This document shows, in pieces, positions 52,978-62,291 of a DNA stretch of 64,000 nt; the first letter of the stretch is position 1; each line of letters opens with the position of its first letter. A model generated the notes under the pieces. The model ran no database searches and was not told the DNA's origin. It was given only the letters and a program-made list of their open reading frames with translations. Where the stretch lies: NCBI RefSeq assembly GCF_026226615.1, contig NZ_JAJAPB010000010.1, positions 1 to 64,000 on the forward strand, in the 5' to 3' direction. A program made the translations under genes and the position numbers. Origin of the DNA: Geovibrio ferrireducens (GTDB lineage Bacteria > Chrysiogenota > Deferribacteres > Deferribacterales > Geovibrionaceae).

Positions 52978-53592
52978 AGTCTGTCTTACCCCCAGCCTCT
53001 GCATAAAAATATCCGCTGTAGCTTCCGCTGCATATCCGGGAGTGTTTTCATTAACCGAATCAAGCTCTGAGAGTTTCTTCGCACCGGCACAATACAAAAG
53101 CTGCGTCCAGAAGACACTCATAAGAAAAGATAACTCTTTTTCTTCGACATCCACTCCCGCTTTTTCAAAAAACTCAGTGAAATGAAGCTCAGCTTCGCGG
53201 AAGCTCTCCAGCAAAAAAGAAAGCTGTGTTTTATCTCTGCTGAAAATAACCTTCGAGATCATGTTTATATATGTTGCGTGTTTCGGCTTAACTCCTTCGG
53301 AAAATATTTCGGAAATAATATCGCTGAAAACCTGCCCGTAGCTGCCTTCCGTCATATTTTCACAATGCTTTCTGAAAATTTCACCGAAGTTTATTCCGTT
53401 TGAAAGAAGATGTTTGATTGTTTCGTGGTGGAGATTTTCCTTTGATGAGAAGTGATACATAACGGTATTCAGCGAAACGCCTGATTTCTCGGCTATTTCG
53501 CGTATCCCCACTGCATCTTTCCCTTTGTCTGCAAACAGAGCCGCGCTGAGCTCAAGAATTTTTAGTTTAGTGTCCTTCTTTTTTCTAGCCAT
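52963..53592 (-). CDS. TetR-family transcriptional regulator
   Basis: 209 residues from ATG 53592 (a longer frame has no homology in its first 25 residues). HTH at about 8-55: ILELSAALFADKG, VGIREIAEKSGVSLNTVMYHF with KENL. The C-terminal ligand domain (about 70-205) ends in a predicted helical dimer interface. The ligand and targets are unknown; no obvious efflux or degradation gene is divergent from it. The AcrR/CerR-like C-terminal part can fit several effectors. Confidence 0.85.
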   Translation of the reverse strand: MARKKKDTKLKILELSAALFADKGKDAVGIREIAEKSGVSLNTVMYHFSSKENLHHETIKHLLSNGINFGEIFRKHCENMTEGSYGQVFSDIISEIFSEGVKPKHATYINMISKVIFSRDKTQLSFLLESFREAELHFTEFFEKAGVDVEEKELSFLMSVFWTQLLYCAGAKKLSELDSVNENTPGYAAEATADIFMQRLGVRQTSGVR

Positions 53593-53866
53593 AATATAGA
53601 GTTCCCCCTCAAATGCATAATAACTTTTCGGACTTACGTGAAAAACAAGTAAAATGGCGGGAAGCAAGCAATTTTATACCAAGTTTTATGTATTTTTAAT
53701 ATGGCAAAAAACCAAAACTCAGGCAAGGTGAAATTGATCTCAATAGATTTCTTTTTACATTTCTTAACATTGGGCGCAACTGTAAGGTTCAAAATAAAAC
53801 TGCAGTCTTCTGCGAACTCCGGCGCACATGAAAACAGTTCAGTTATATGTATCTATTTAATAAATA

Positions 53867-54445
53867 TTATAAAAGTCCTGACTTGCAGGCATACGTCACA
53901 AGAGAGGCGGAGTTGGATAAATTTAATTTCTGAAGCATTTTATTTCTGTGGGTGTCCACTGTGTTTTTGCTGATGAACAGTTCCTCTGCAATTTCCCTGC
54001 TGGTTTTTCCTGCGGCTATCAGCTTTAATACCTCGCATTCTCTCAGTGTCAGGTTTCCGGTGTTACAGGAAGCACCTCCGTTATTTTTTGTTCTCAGTAT
54101 TCTTTCCAGATTATTGCGTGTTCTTTCGGTATCATCCTCAATAAAAAGAAGGTCGCTGACATTGTATTTCTGAACAAAATAGCTCAGAAGCGGGTTATCC
54201 TCTGAGACTATGAAAATAAATCTGGCAGTTAAAAATGTTTCTTTGACCATTGCGACAAAATCATCTGTCGTTCCTCTGGAAAAAATATCAATAATCACAA
54301 TTTCAGGGGTTATTTCCTTAATTGAAATCTGCACCTTTGTGCTAATCGACTCAGATGCAAGGCAATTTAAGCCTAAATCAACTGCCATAGCCGCAATAGT
54401 TTCCCTATAGACGGTATTGGCACTGAATATTATAAAATTTTTCAT
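53867..54445 (-). CDS. LuxR-type regulator with receiver-like N-terminal domain
   Basis: 192 residues from ATG 54445 (GGTGGGG before it). The N-terminal part (about 1-120) has the strand-helix pattern of a receiver (EIVIIDIF at the site of the phospho-acceptor region, KYNVSDLLF at the end), but the acidic pocket of the first strand is missing (FIIFSANTVYRE), so canonical phosphorylation is doubtful. C-terminal GerE/LuxR HTH at about 128-190: LTLRECEVLKLIAAGKTSREIAEELFISKNTVDTH. A 21-base palindrome lies 80 bases upstream. Confidence 0.85.
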   Translation of the reverse strand: MKNFIIFSANTVYRETIAAMAVDLGLNCLASESISTKVQISIKEITPEIVIIDIFSRGTTDDFVAMVKETFLTARFIFIVSEDNPLLSYFVQKYNVSDLLFIEDDTERTRNNLERILRTKNNGGASCNTGNLTLRECEVLKLIAAGKTSREIAEELFISKNTVDTHRNKMLQKLNLSNSASLVTYACKSGLL

Positions 54446-54524
54446 ACCCCACCAAAACATAAAATGCTTTTCTGCTTAAAAGATAGATGTATTCAAGATA
54501 TGTGTAAATCCTCAAAAAACTGTA

Positions 54525-54545
54525 TTTTAACATAATTTGTTAAAA
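54525..54545. promoter_or_regulatory. Perfect palindrome upstream of the LuxR-type gene
   Basis: TTTTAACA-TAATT-TGTTAAAA. It lies 80 bases before the LuxR-type start. A dimer-binding site, possibly for autoregulation, is an inference. Confidence 0.45.
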
Positions 54546-54698
54546 AACAGGCAAAACAGCGTCAGTTTTAGCGCATGGGGATGGCAGCAGGCGTAAGAGC
54601 CTGAAAAGAAAAGACAAAGATTCTCGCTATGTGAAATAAAATGCTTTTCATCCGGCAAATGGATTCGCTGTCCGGAGAAAAAGGAGTTAACTTAAAAT

Positions 54699-55376
54699 TT
54701 AAACATCATTCATTATATCGTTCATTTCGATCACGCTTGCCAGATTAAAGTCCGCTGAGCGAAGGTCTCTGACTGCAGCATCAATTTTACTCTGTTCACC
54801 GTTAACCCTGATCACAACATCACGAGTTCCCCCTTCCGTGTTCTTGAGGAAGAAAGTAGCCAGACTGACAATATTCAGCCCGTGACTGTCGATAATCTTT
54901 GTCATTTCAGCCAGTGCTCCTTTTCTGTCTTCCAGAACTATTGCAATCCTTGTGCTCTGGTGGGAGAAGCCCATGGATTCAACAAATATATCAAAGAGAT
55001 CAATGGCAGTGATGATACCTGCGAGCTCACCTGCATCGTTTATAACAGGCAGACCGCCGAAACGTTTGTCACGGAGAATAAGTGCAGCTTTTTCGATGGG
55101 AGTTTCGGGATGTACCGTAATAACGTTCACGTTCATCGCATCCTTTACCAACGTTTTGGCAAGAAGCCGCTTAAGTTCGTAAACATCAAGAGAGCTTGCT
55201 CTGGACGGCGAGTACTCTTTTATATCCTTTTCGGTTATGATACCGACAAGCTTATTGTTCTCCACTACGGGAAGGCGCCTGATGCCGTTCTCTTTCATAA
55301 CATGTTTGGCATCGAGGATTGTCTCGTCCTGGGAAATAGTAATAACTTCTCTTCTCATCCAGTTTTTAACGAACAT
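54699..55376 (-). CDS. CBS-pair and ACT-domain protein (AcuB-like)
   Basis: 225 residues from ATG 55376 with AGGTG 6 bases upstream. Two CBS domains (about 1-130) with GIRRLPVVENNKLVGIITEKDI and FGGLPVINDAGELAGIITAIDLF, then an ACT domain (about 142-215, RIAIVLEDRKGALAEMTKIID). Such proteins sense adenine nucleotides and an amino acid or similar ligand. As the last gene of the LIV/acyl-CoA ligase operon, 9 bases behind the PaaK-like gene, it probably regulates those ligases or their transport. Confidence 0.88.
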   Translation of the reverse strand: MFVKNWMRREVITISQDETILDAKHVMKENGIRRLPVVENNKLVGIITEKDIKEYSPSRASSLDVYELKRLLAKTLVKDAMNVNVITVHPETPIEKAALILRDKRFGGLPVINDAGELAGIITAIDLFDIFVESMGFSHQSTRIAIVLEDRKGALAEMTKIIDSHGLNIVSLATFFLKNTEGGTRDVVIRVNGEQSKIDAAVRDLRSADFNLASVIEMNDIMNDV

Positions 55377-55385
55377 AAAGAACAC

Positions 55386-56522
55386 CTACCTGAGTTTAAG
55401 CTGTTTTCTGGTATCCCGCACAAGGGTTTCTGAAATAGTATCATCAACTTCGATTTCAGGCAAACGCAATCCGAAAGACCTGTAAAAAGAAGCGTGTATC
55501 AGCTCCGGAACGCCTCCGGAAACGCTCAGCCGCATACTGTCAGCTCCGTCCGGGGTATTATAAATATCAAGTACGCCTGAAATGCCCTGTTCCGAGCAAA
55601 GTTTTTCGAACACCCAGAAATGTATGAAAACGCCTTTGAATTTCACTGATGAGTCCGCTCTGCCGAAAATTCCCGCCAGATGGCCGTTTTCGATAAAAGA
55701 AAGATCCCCTGTGGCAAGGCGTATGAAAGGCGTGGTTCCGCTCATAAAAGTAACCGTGACCTCGCCCGTTTCACCATCTGCCGCCGGTTTTCCGTCCGCG
55801 TCCAGTATCTCTATGAACAATGCCTCGGTATCCGCCTTCATGCCCCTTGCTCCGGCTGTTTCATAGGCAATAAGCCCTGCCTCTGCGGTTCCGTAAGCCT
55901 GAAAAGCCTTTATGCCGTATGCTGCAAAGAGCACTGCCTTGTCATCCTCGGTAAGCTTCTCCGCCATAAGAAAAGCCTTCTCAAGCCTCCCCCTGCCTGC
56001 CAGTTTTTCAAGGCATTTGAAAAGATAGGTTCTGGTTCCCACAAACGCGTTGGCATCCACGGCAAGAATCGTCTCCGCGCCCTTGTCGCTGTCCGCGGGG
56101 CCGAGAGGATAAACCGCGCAGCCGCACTTCTCGCATGCCTCGTCCACCATGTCACCCGCGGGGCTGCCATGGTATGAGAAGGTATTGACCGCTACATCCC
56201 CGTCCATGAACCCGGCGGCTTCCAGCGCCTTATAAAACCTGTAATGCTCAAACCTCTCACCCTTAACGTTATACACGGGTCCGGGAGAAGTAAAAATTTT
56301 GGAGACATAACCGCCGGAAAGAATGAGCGGCAGAAGTGAACCTCCGCTGTGCATTTCAGAAAGCTTCTGTTTTGTGAGCGGGTTTATAAACTGAAAGGTT
56401 TCGTAATCTTTAACAATGGAGGGTGATATTTCAGAGCGCACAAAAGCATCCTGCACCAGCGGATGGGCGGAGTTTTCCCTTATAAATGCCAGAACACGCT
56501 GAAAATCGCCTAAGAAAGCCAT
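55386..56522 (-). CDS. PaaK-like AMP-binding protein with degenerate nucleotide loop
   Basis: 378 residues, shorter than phenylacetate-CoA ligase (about 430). The fold is visible from QAYGTAEAGLIAYE (motif A5-like), the RLATGDLSF aspartate and GRADSSVKFKGVFI. The P-loop that should read SSGTTGKP is FTSPGPVYN, and the C-terminal catalytic-lysine region (DTRKQLKLR) is weak. Either a shifted nucleotide site or a non-catalytic homologue. It overlaps livF by 13 bases. A short PaaK-like gene in a LIV cluster is a recurrent context, pointing to activation of an imported aromatic or branched acid. Confidence 0.8.
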   Translation of the reverse strand: MAFLGDFQRVLAFIRENSAHPLVQDAFVRSEISPSIVKDYETFQFINPLTKQKLSEMHSGGSLLPLILSGGYVSKIFTSPGPVYNVKGERFEHYRFYKALEAAGFMDGDVAVNTFSYHGSPAGDMVDEACEKCGCAVYPLGPADSDKGAETILAVDANAFVGTRTYLFKCLEKLAGRGRLEKAFLMAEKLTEDDKAVLFAAYGIKAFQAYGTAEAGLIAYETAGARGMKADTEALFIEILDADGKPAADGETGEVTVTFMSGTTPFIRLATGDLSFIENGHLAGIFGRADSSVKFKGVFIHFWVFEKLCSEQGISGVLDIYNTPDGADSMRLSVSGGVPELIHASFYRSFGLRLPEIEVDDTISETLVRDTRKQLKLR

Positions 56523-57292
56523 CTCTTTCTTCTCCTGTAGTGTTTTACCTCACGGAAGCTTTTCTTTTCCGAAAGACCGAGGTAAAACTCCTTAACATCA
56601 TCATTCGCCTTGAGTTCTTCCGTTGTTCCGTCCAGAACCACACGCCCGTTTTCCATTATGTAGCCGTAATGCGCAGCGGAAAGAGCCATGTTTGCGTTCT
56701 GCTCAACAAGGAGAATGGTAGTGCCCTCCTCCCTGTTCAGGGTGGTTATGATATTGAAAATCTCCTTAACCAGAAGCGGGGCAAGACCGAGAGAAGGCTC
56801 ATCCATCAGGATAAGCTTAGGCGCTGCCATTATTGCCCTGCCTATGGCGAGCATCTGCTGCTCTCCTCCGCTCATGTAGCCCGCAAGCTGGCTCCGTCTG
56901 TCCTTAAGGCGGGGAAAGTAGTTGTAGACACGCTCAATCCCAGTGGAGACAGTGTTTCCCGGCCGGGTGTAGGCTCCGGCGATGAGGTTTTCCTCCACCG
57001 TGAGGTCTTTGAAAACCCGCCTGCCCTCCATCACCTGAAAAATGCCCGACTTCACAATATCCGCCGCGTCTTTTTTATCGATCCTCTGCCCGTCAAACCA
57101 GATTTCCCCATCGGTTATTTCGCCGTCATCAGGGCGCAGAAGACCGCTCACCGCCTTAAGGGTGGTGGTCTTGCCCGCCCCGTTAGAGCCGAGCAGGGCG
57201 GCTATTCTGCCCTGCTCCACTTCAAGGGAAAGTCCTTTCAATACAAGGATAACGTCATTGTAAACAACTTCTATGTTGTTGATTTTAAGCAT
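56510..57292 (-). CDS. livF: Branched-chain amino acid-type ABC transporter ATPase LivF
   Basis: 260 residues. Walker A GSNGAGKTTTLKAV, Q-loop region FQVMEGRRVF, signature YMSGGEQQMLAIGRA, Walker B LILMDEPSLGLAP. The C-terminus continues about 25 residues past the usual LivF end with an Arg/Lys-rich tail (HYRRRKRWLS). Coupled by overlap to livK and the PaaK-like gene. Confidence 0.93.
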   Translation of the reverse strand: MLKINNIEVVYNDVILVLKGLSLEVEQGRIAALLGSNGAGKTTTLKAVSGLLRPDDGEITDGEIWFDGQRIDKKDAADIVKSGIFQVMEGRRVFKDLTVEENLIAGAYTRPGNTVSTGIERVYNYFPRLKDRRSQLAGYMSGGEQQMLAIGRAIMAAPKLILMDEPSLGLAPLLVKEIFNIITTLNREEGTTILLVEQNANMALSAAHYGYIMENGRVVLDGTTEELKANDDVKEFYLGLSEKKSFREVKHYRRRKRWLS

Positions 57293-58440
57293 CAGTCCGC
57301 CGAAATATAGTCAGTAAACGGCACAAGCTCCCCGCCTTTAACCTGATACAGCTTAAGCGCCCGCACGCCTTTATGGCTCTGCGGAGTAAACGTAACGGGT
57401 GCGGTAAGTCCCATTGTGCTGAAATTTTTCATTGTTTCCAGAGTCTTCTTGATGTTTTCGCCGCTGTAGTTGCCGTTTGCCATTTTAAGTCCGTTGAGCA
57501 GCACATACATTGAGGAGAATCCCTGGATATAGTTAACATCCCTGTATGTAACATTGGGATGATACTTTTTGTTGAGATCGCGAAGGAATTTGATCCCTTC
57601 CACATTTGTATCTGTCCAGAGAGTGAAGGCGTTTGTGCCGATAAACCCTTCTGAATCAGCCCCTGTCATCTCCACAAGCTTTTTGCCGAATGTCCAGTTA
57701 AGCCCGATGAACTTAGTGGGTATGTTCAGTTTTTTAGCATCCTTAAGGATTGTGGATGTGGCCATGTAGGTCTGCTGGATGAAGGCGTAGCCGGGGTTTT
57801 TCTTGTTCATGTTGAGAAGCTGGCTTGTGGCATCCAAAGCCTTAAGGTCAACCACCTGATTATCAACAAGCTTGATACCCAGCTCTTTAGCGCTGTTCTC
57901 ACCGTCGGGGAAGAAGGGTGAACGTCCGAAGCCGGAGTCATTGTAAATAAATGCCACATCAGTGTTCCCGCCCTGCGACTTGATATATTTGAGAGCCGCA
58001 CGAACCTGATCTGAGTAAGTAGCGCCGACTATGAAGTTATAGGGGGCGCTTTTCGGGTCAGTTATGTGCTCTGAGTATGATGCGGAGAAATAAGGCATCT
58101 TGTCCTTTGTAACCATCTTCACGAGGTTTTCCGTGTCGCCCGTTCCCCAGCCGTGGATAGCGACCACGCCTTCACGCATGAACTTTTTGTATGCGCTGAG
58201 CGCGGCGGGAATCTTATAGCCGTAGTCAACATACAGAATTTCAACGGGAGCGCCGTTTATGCCGCCGTTCTCATTGAACCAGCGCACACAGTCCTTAATC
58301 CCTTCGCCGTAGGGTTTGCCCACATCTCCTGTTCCGCCGGACTCATCCACCAGAACGCCGATTTTCACAGGCTTGGCAGCAAGTGCAGTCCCCGTGAGCA
58401 GTGCAAAAACCATTAAAAGTAACGCAAGTTTCTTCATCAA
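57292..58440 (-). CDS. livK: Periplasmic substrate-binding protein of the LIV-type transporter
   Basis: 382 residues with a signal peptide (LALLLMVFALLTGTALA). Type I periplasmic-binding fold (Peripla_BP_6) from about 23: KIGVLVDESGGTGDVGKPYG and GWGTGDTENLVKMV. The ligand is probably not leucine alone: the acyl-CoA ligase genes in the operon suggest an aromatic or branched short-chain acid. Starts at the base where livF ends its upstream overlap, 16 bases after livM. Confidence 0.9.
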   Translation of the reverse strand: MMKKLALLLMVFALLTGTALAAKPVKIGVLVDESGGTGDVGKPYGEGIKDCVRWFNENGGINGAPVEILYVDYGYKIPAALSAYKKFMREGVVAIHGWGTGDTENLVKMVTKDKMPYFSASYSEHITDPKSAPYNFIVGATYSDQVRAALKYIKSQGGNTDVAFIYNDSGFGRSPFFPDGENSAKELGIKLVDNQVVDLKALDATSQLLNMNKKNPGYAFIQQTYMATSTILKDAKKLNIPTKFIGLNWTFGKKLVEMTGADSEGFIGTNAFTLWTDTNVEGIKFLRDLNKKYHPNVTYRDVNYIQGFSSMYVLLNGLKMANGNYSGENIKKTLETMKNFSTMGLTAPVTFTPQSHKGVRALKLYQVKGGELVPFTDYISAD

Positions 58441-58456
58441 TCTTCCTCCTTACAAA

Positions 58457-59509
58457 TCAGTATGAAAATGGCCAGAGTTTCCAGTAGGCCTTTATCAGTC
58501 TCCATCTTCTCACCATCCCTTCCGGTTCAAACATCAGAAAAAGGATTATCACAAGCCCGAACACGCCTTCCTTGATTGAGCCGATTATCTGCGTAAGGTT
58601 GGGGTAGTAGCCCCCTGCCCAGTCGGAGAAGCTTTGCAGAACCTCAGGAAGAATAACTATGAACACAGCGCCGAAAATGCTGCCCAGTATGCTGCCCAGA
58701 CCGCCTATGATGATCATGGAGAGATACTGTATTGAAACGCCGATGGTGAAGTTCTCCGGCGTGATGATTGATGTGTAGTATGCCCAGAGGGAACCCGCCA
58801 CGCCGGCATAAAACGAGCTTATGGCAAAGGATGTCAGCTTATAGCGGAACAGGTTAATACCCATTGCCTCTGCGGCTATGTAGTTATCCCTTATGGAGAG
58901 AAACGCCCTGCCCGCTCTGGTGCGCATCATGTTCACACCAGCAAGTGTCATAATGATGCACAGCACAAGCGCAAGGAAATAGAAGGAAAAATCGCTGTCT
59001 ATCTCATAGCCGAGGAAGCTTGCGTAATCAATGGAAAGCCCGGTAACTCCGCCTGTTATAAACTCAAGCCTGATGAAGCCGAACTCGATGATAAACTGTG
59101 CCGCAAGGGTGGCTATTGAAAGATAAAGCCCCTTGAGCCGCAGAGAGGGGATGCCGAAAAACGCGCCGAAAACTGCTGTGATGAGCCCTGCCGCAGGGAT
59201 GGCGAGGAAAAACGGCAGTCCGTATGTGACAGACAGATACCCCGCCGCATAAGCACCCACACCCATGAACGCACCCTGACCAAGGGAGATAAGCCCGGTA
59301 AAGCCCGTGAGTATGTTAAGTCCCACAGCGCCTATCACTGCTATGAAGATAAGGTTCATCACATACAGCAGATAATCGCCGAGGAAGAACGGAACGGCAA
59401 AAAGCGCCGTGATGAATGCATATATGAGAAATCTGGAAAGCTTTGTCTGAAAAAGCTCGGCATCCTTTTCATAAGAGGTTTTGAAGTTTCCGCAGTTGAC
59501 GTAGCTCAT
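58457..59509 (-). CDS. livM: LIV-type ABC transporter permease LivM
   Basis: 350 residues, about 9-10 membrane helices. The family segments NILTGFTGLISLGQGAFMGVGAYAAG and MIIIGGLGSILGSIFGA are present, as is the coupling loop with SIRDNYIAAEAMGINLFRYKL. Pairs with LivH. Overlaps livH by 4 bases. Confidence 0.93.
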   Translation of the reverse strand: MSYVNCGNFKTSYEKDAELFQTKLSRFLIYAFITALFAVPFFLGDYLLYVMNLIFIAVIGAVGLNILTGFTGLISLGQGAFMGVGAYAAGYLSVTYGLPFFLAIPAAGLITAVFGAFFGIPSLRLKGLYLSIATLAAQFIIEFGFIRLEFITGGVTGLSIDYASFLGYEIDSDFSFYFLALVLCIIMTLAGVNMMRTRAGRAFLSIRDNYIAAEAMGINLFRYKLTSFAISSFYAGVAGSLWAYYTSIITPENFTIGVSIQYLSMIIIGGLGSILGSIFGAVFIVILPEVLQSFSDWAGGYYPNLTQIIGSIKEGVFGLVIILFLMFEPEGMVRRWRLIKAYWKLWPFSY

Positions 59510-60390
59510 ACCTTCTCCACCGCCTTGGTTCCGAAAAGACCGTAAGGCTTAATCATAAGCACGGCAATCATCACCACATAGGGGAAAATCTCCTTCGCTC
59601 CGCCGCCGATAAGGGGGTCAATGTAGCCGCCCGCAAGGTTTTCCAGTATGCCGATTATCAGCCCGCCTACAATAGCGCCCACTATGCTGTCCAGCCCGCC
59701 GAGGATAACCACGGGGAAAACCTTAAGCCCGAAATGGGAGAGAGTGGTGTTTATACCGTTGATATTGCCGAGGAAGATACCGCCGACAGCAGAAACAACG
59801 GCAGCTATGCCCCATGAAAGAGCGAAGATCCTTTTAACATCTATGCCCATGGAAAGAGCCGCCTGCTGATCGCTTGCGACAGCGCGCATAGCCACACCGA
59901 CCTTTGACTTCTTGAAGAAAATTGAAAACAGTATGAGAAAAACAGCAACCGCAGCAATGGAATAGATATAAACACGGCTGATGCTCAGACCGGCTATCAA
60001 AAACGGTTCCTGAGAGAACACCTGCGGATATGTGCGGGTGTCAGTTCCCCAGAAAATCTGAACTATAGCCTTCATCACAGAGGAGAGCCCGATGGTGAGC
60101 ATTATAATTGAGATTATAGGCTCCCCTATCATTCTGCGCAGAAAGACCTTTTCGATAAAAAAGCCCATAGTGAAGGAGAACACGAGGGTTATGAGAAACG
60201 ATGCCCAGAAGGGGACACTGTAGCTCACTGTAAGATGCAGGCATATATAAGCGCCGACCATCAAGAGCTCGCCCTGAGCGAAGTTAACAACATCAGTGGC
60301 CTTGTATATAAGCGTAAATCCGAGGGCGAGGAGCGCATAAATACTTCCTATCACCGTTCCGGTTATTATAAGCTGAACAAAAAATTCCAT
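59506..60390 (-). CDS. livH: LIV-type ABC transporter permease LivH
   Basis: 294 residues, about 8 membrane helices. Segments GSIYALLALGFTLIYKATDVVNFAQGELLM and MRAVASDQQAALSMGIDVKRIFAL (coupling loop), VVILGGLDSIVGAIVGG are typical. Two bases after the ligase gene. Confidence 0.93.
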   Translation of the reverse strand: MEFFVQLIITGTVIGSIYALLALGFTLIYKATDVVNFAQGELLMVGAYICLHLTVSYSVPFWASFLITLVFSFTMGFFIEKVFLRRMIGEPIISIIMLTIGLSSVMKAIVQIFWGTDTRTYPQVFSQEPFLIAGLSISRVYIYSIAAVAVFLILFSIFFKKSKVGVAMRAVASDQQAALSMGIDVKRIFALSWGIAAVVSAVGGIFLGNINGINTTLSHFGLKVFPVVILGGLDSIVGAIVGGLIIGILENLAGGYIDPLIGGGAKEIFPYVVMIAVLMIKPYGLFGTKAVEKV

Positions 60391-60392
60391 CC

Positions 60393-62291
60393 TTAATTCT
60401 CCATCAGGTAAAGGCGCATATCCGTTTCGATAGTCCTTTCCCTGCCGTCCTGAAGCTTGATAAGCGCTTTTATGTTAACTGATTCTGTGTCCTCATACAG
60501 GGCTTTGGTGATTTCGCTGTATTTCTCCTCAATGAAGCCGCGGCGTACCTTGCGGGTTCTGGTGAGCTCTCCGTCATCCGCATCAAGCTCTTTGTAAAGC
60601 AGAACAAACTTCCTCACTCTCATTTCCGGCGGAAGCTGCGCGTTCACCGTCTCCAGCTCCCCGGCAACAAGCCTGTAAACCTCTTCCTTTGCGGAAAGGT
60701 CAGTGTATGTGGTATAGGCAATTTTGTTGTTCTCCGCCCATTTGCCCACAATGCTCATGTCAATGTTGAGGATCAGGGTGATATATTCGCGTCCGTCACC
60801 CAGAGTTACTGCCTCTTTGATATACGGGCTGAATTTTATTTTGTTTTCAATGAATTGCGGCGAAAATCTCGTTCCGTCCTTCAGATGCATGAGATCCTTC
60901 ATACGGTCTATGACCACCAGCTTCCCGTTTTCATCAAAATAGCCGGCATCACCGGAATACAGCCAGCCGTCACGCAGGGATTCCTCAGTCGCCTCGCTGT
61001 TTCCGTAATATCCGGCAAATACGGCATCACTGCGTGAAATTATCTCGCCGTTTTCCGTGATTTTTATCTCTGTTCCTTTGATAGGCGCACCGACCGAGGT
61101 GAAGTCCACATCGCTGTTTCTGTGGATGCAGGAAATGCCTGCAATCTCCGTCTGACCGTAGATCTGCTTAAGGTTTATGCCGAGGGCGTGGAAGAAACGG
61201 AACGTATCAGGCCCCAGAGCCGCACCGCCTGTCATGGCGCTTCTGAGGTTGCTGAACCCCATGCGCTCCTTGAGCTTGCGGAAAAGTATCTGATATGCAA
61301 AGGCGTAGCGCAGTTTAAGCATCAGCGAAGGGGTCTGTCTGCTGAATTTCGCATCCGCATATTCATACCCCACGGGGAGCAGTCTGTTATATACGAAACG
61401 CTTGAACGGCGTTGCGTCCATTATCTTAACCTGAACTGTGGAGGCCATATTCTCCCACACTCTCGGCGGTGAGAACACGAAATCTGGGCCTATCTCCTTC
61501 ATATCCGCCTGAACCGTATCAGTGCTTTCGGGAAAATTTACCGTAAAGCGGAAGCGCAGAGCGCTGACCACGCACATCATCTGCTCGCCTATCCAAGGCA
61601 GGGGGAGGAAGGAGACAAACTCGTCCCTGTCATTCTTGGGGTCTGCCTCAGCGAGGCTTTCCGCCATTGTCAGCAGGTTTTTATGGGTGAGCATGGCAAG
61701 CTTGGGGTGTCCCGTGGTTCCGGAGGTGGTACACATCACAGCCACATCGTTTTCGGAAATGCTTTTGAGCCGCCCTTCCATATAACGCTTTATCCACTCC
61801 CCCCCGACCTTTTCACGGGCGAGAATATCCTTGAAATATATCAGTTTTTCATCGTCATACTGATACATCCCCTTATCATCGTAGTAGATTATTTTTTTAA
61901 CCGCAGGCAGTTCCGGCAGGAGTTCAAGTATCTTGTCCGTCTGCTCCTGATCTTCAGCTATAACAAGCGATGTACCGGAGGTCTGAAGCAGATACTTCAC
62001 CTCCTCCGTAACGGAGTCCTGATAAATGCCGAAGGGCACAGCCCCCACAAGCTGGGCGGCAAGCTCCGCATAAACCCATTCCGGCTTATTGTCGCCGATT
62101 ATGGCAACCCTGTCCTCCGGTCTTATACCGATATGCTCGAAGTACAGCGCAAGCTTGACAACATTGCCCGCATATTCCTTCCAGTCCGATTCCTGCCAGA
62201 TTCCGAAGTCCTTCTCACGGACTGCGGTCTTGGCGGGCTGTTCCATGAAGTTTTTATACAGATAATAGGGAAGAGTCCTGTCTAAACCCAT
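60393..62291 (-). CDS. Long-chain acyl-CoA synthetase-like AMP-dependent ligase
   Basis: 632 residues, ANL superfamily. P-loop CTTSGTTGHPKLAM, YGQTE, SGDAGYFDENGKLVVIDRMKD and the C-terminal catalytic Lys in LTRTRKVRR are intact, so it should form acyl-CoA from a carboxylic acid, ATP and CoA. Its place between livG and livH suggests that it activates what the transporter brings in. FAA1-like length; chain-length preference cannot be read. Confidence 0.9.
   Translation of the reverse strand: MGLDRTLPYYLYKNFMEQPAKTAVREKDFGIWQESDWKEYAGNVVKLALYFEHIGIRPEDRVAIIGDNKPEWVYAELAAQLVGAVPFGIYQDSVTEEVKYLLQTSGTSLVIAEDQEQTDKILELLPELPAVKKIIYYDDKGMYQYDDEKLIYFKDILAREKVGGEWIKRYMEGRLKSISENDVAVMCTTSGTTGHPKLAMLTHKNLLTMAESLAEADPKNDRDEFVSFLPLPWIGEQMMCVVSALRFRFTVNFPESTDTVQADMKEIGPDFVFSPPRVWENMASTVQVKIMDATPFKRFVYNRLLPVGYEYADAKFSRQTPSLMLKLRYAFAYQILFRKLKERMGFSNLRSAMTGGAALGPDTFRFFHALGINLKQIYGQTEIAGISCIHRNSDVDFTSVGAPIKGTEIKITENGEIISRSDAVFAGYYGNSEATEESLRDGWLYSGDAGYFDENGKLVVIDRMKDLMHLKDGTRFSPQFIENKIKFSPYIKEAVTLGDGREYITLILNIDMSIVGKWAENNKIAYTTYTDLSAKEEVYRLVAGELETVNAQLPPEMRVRKFVLLYKELDADDGELTRTRKVRRGFIEEKYSEITKALYEDTESVNIKALIKLQDGRERTIETDMRLYLMEN

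Noticed and set aside
54599-54698. Terminator behind the CBS-ACT gene (TCCGG/CCGGA near 54655-54680)
   Set aside because: Short stem, 15-base loop and no T tract.
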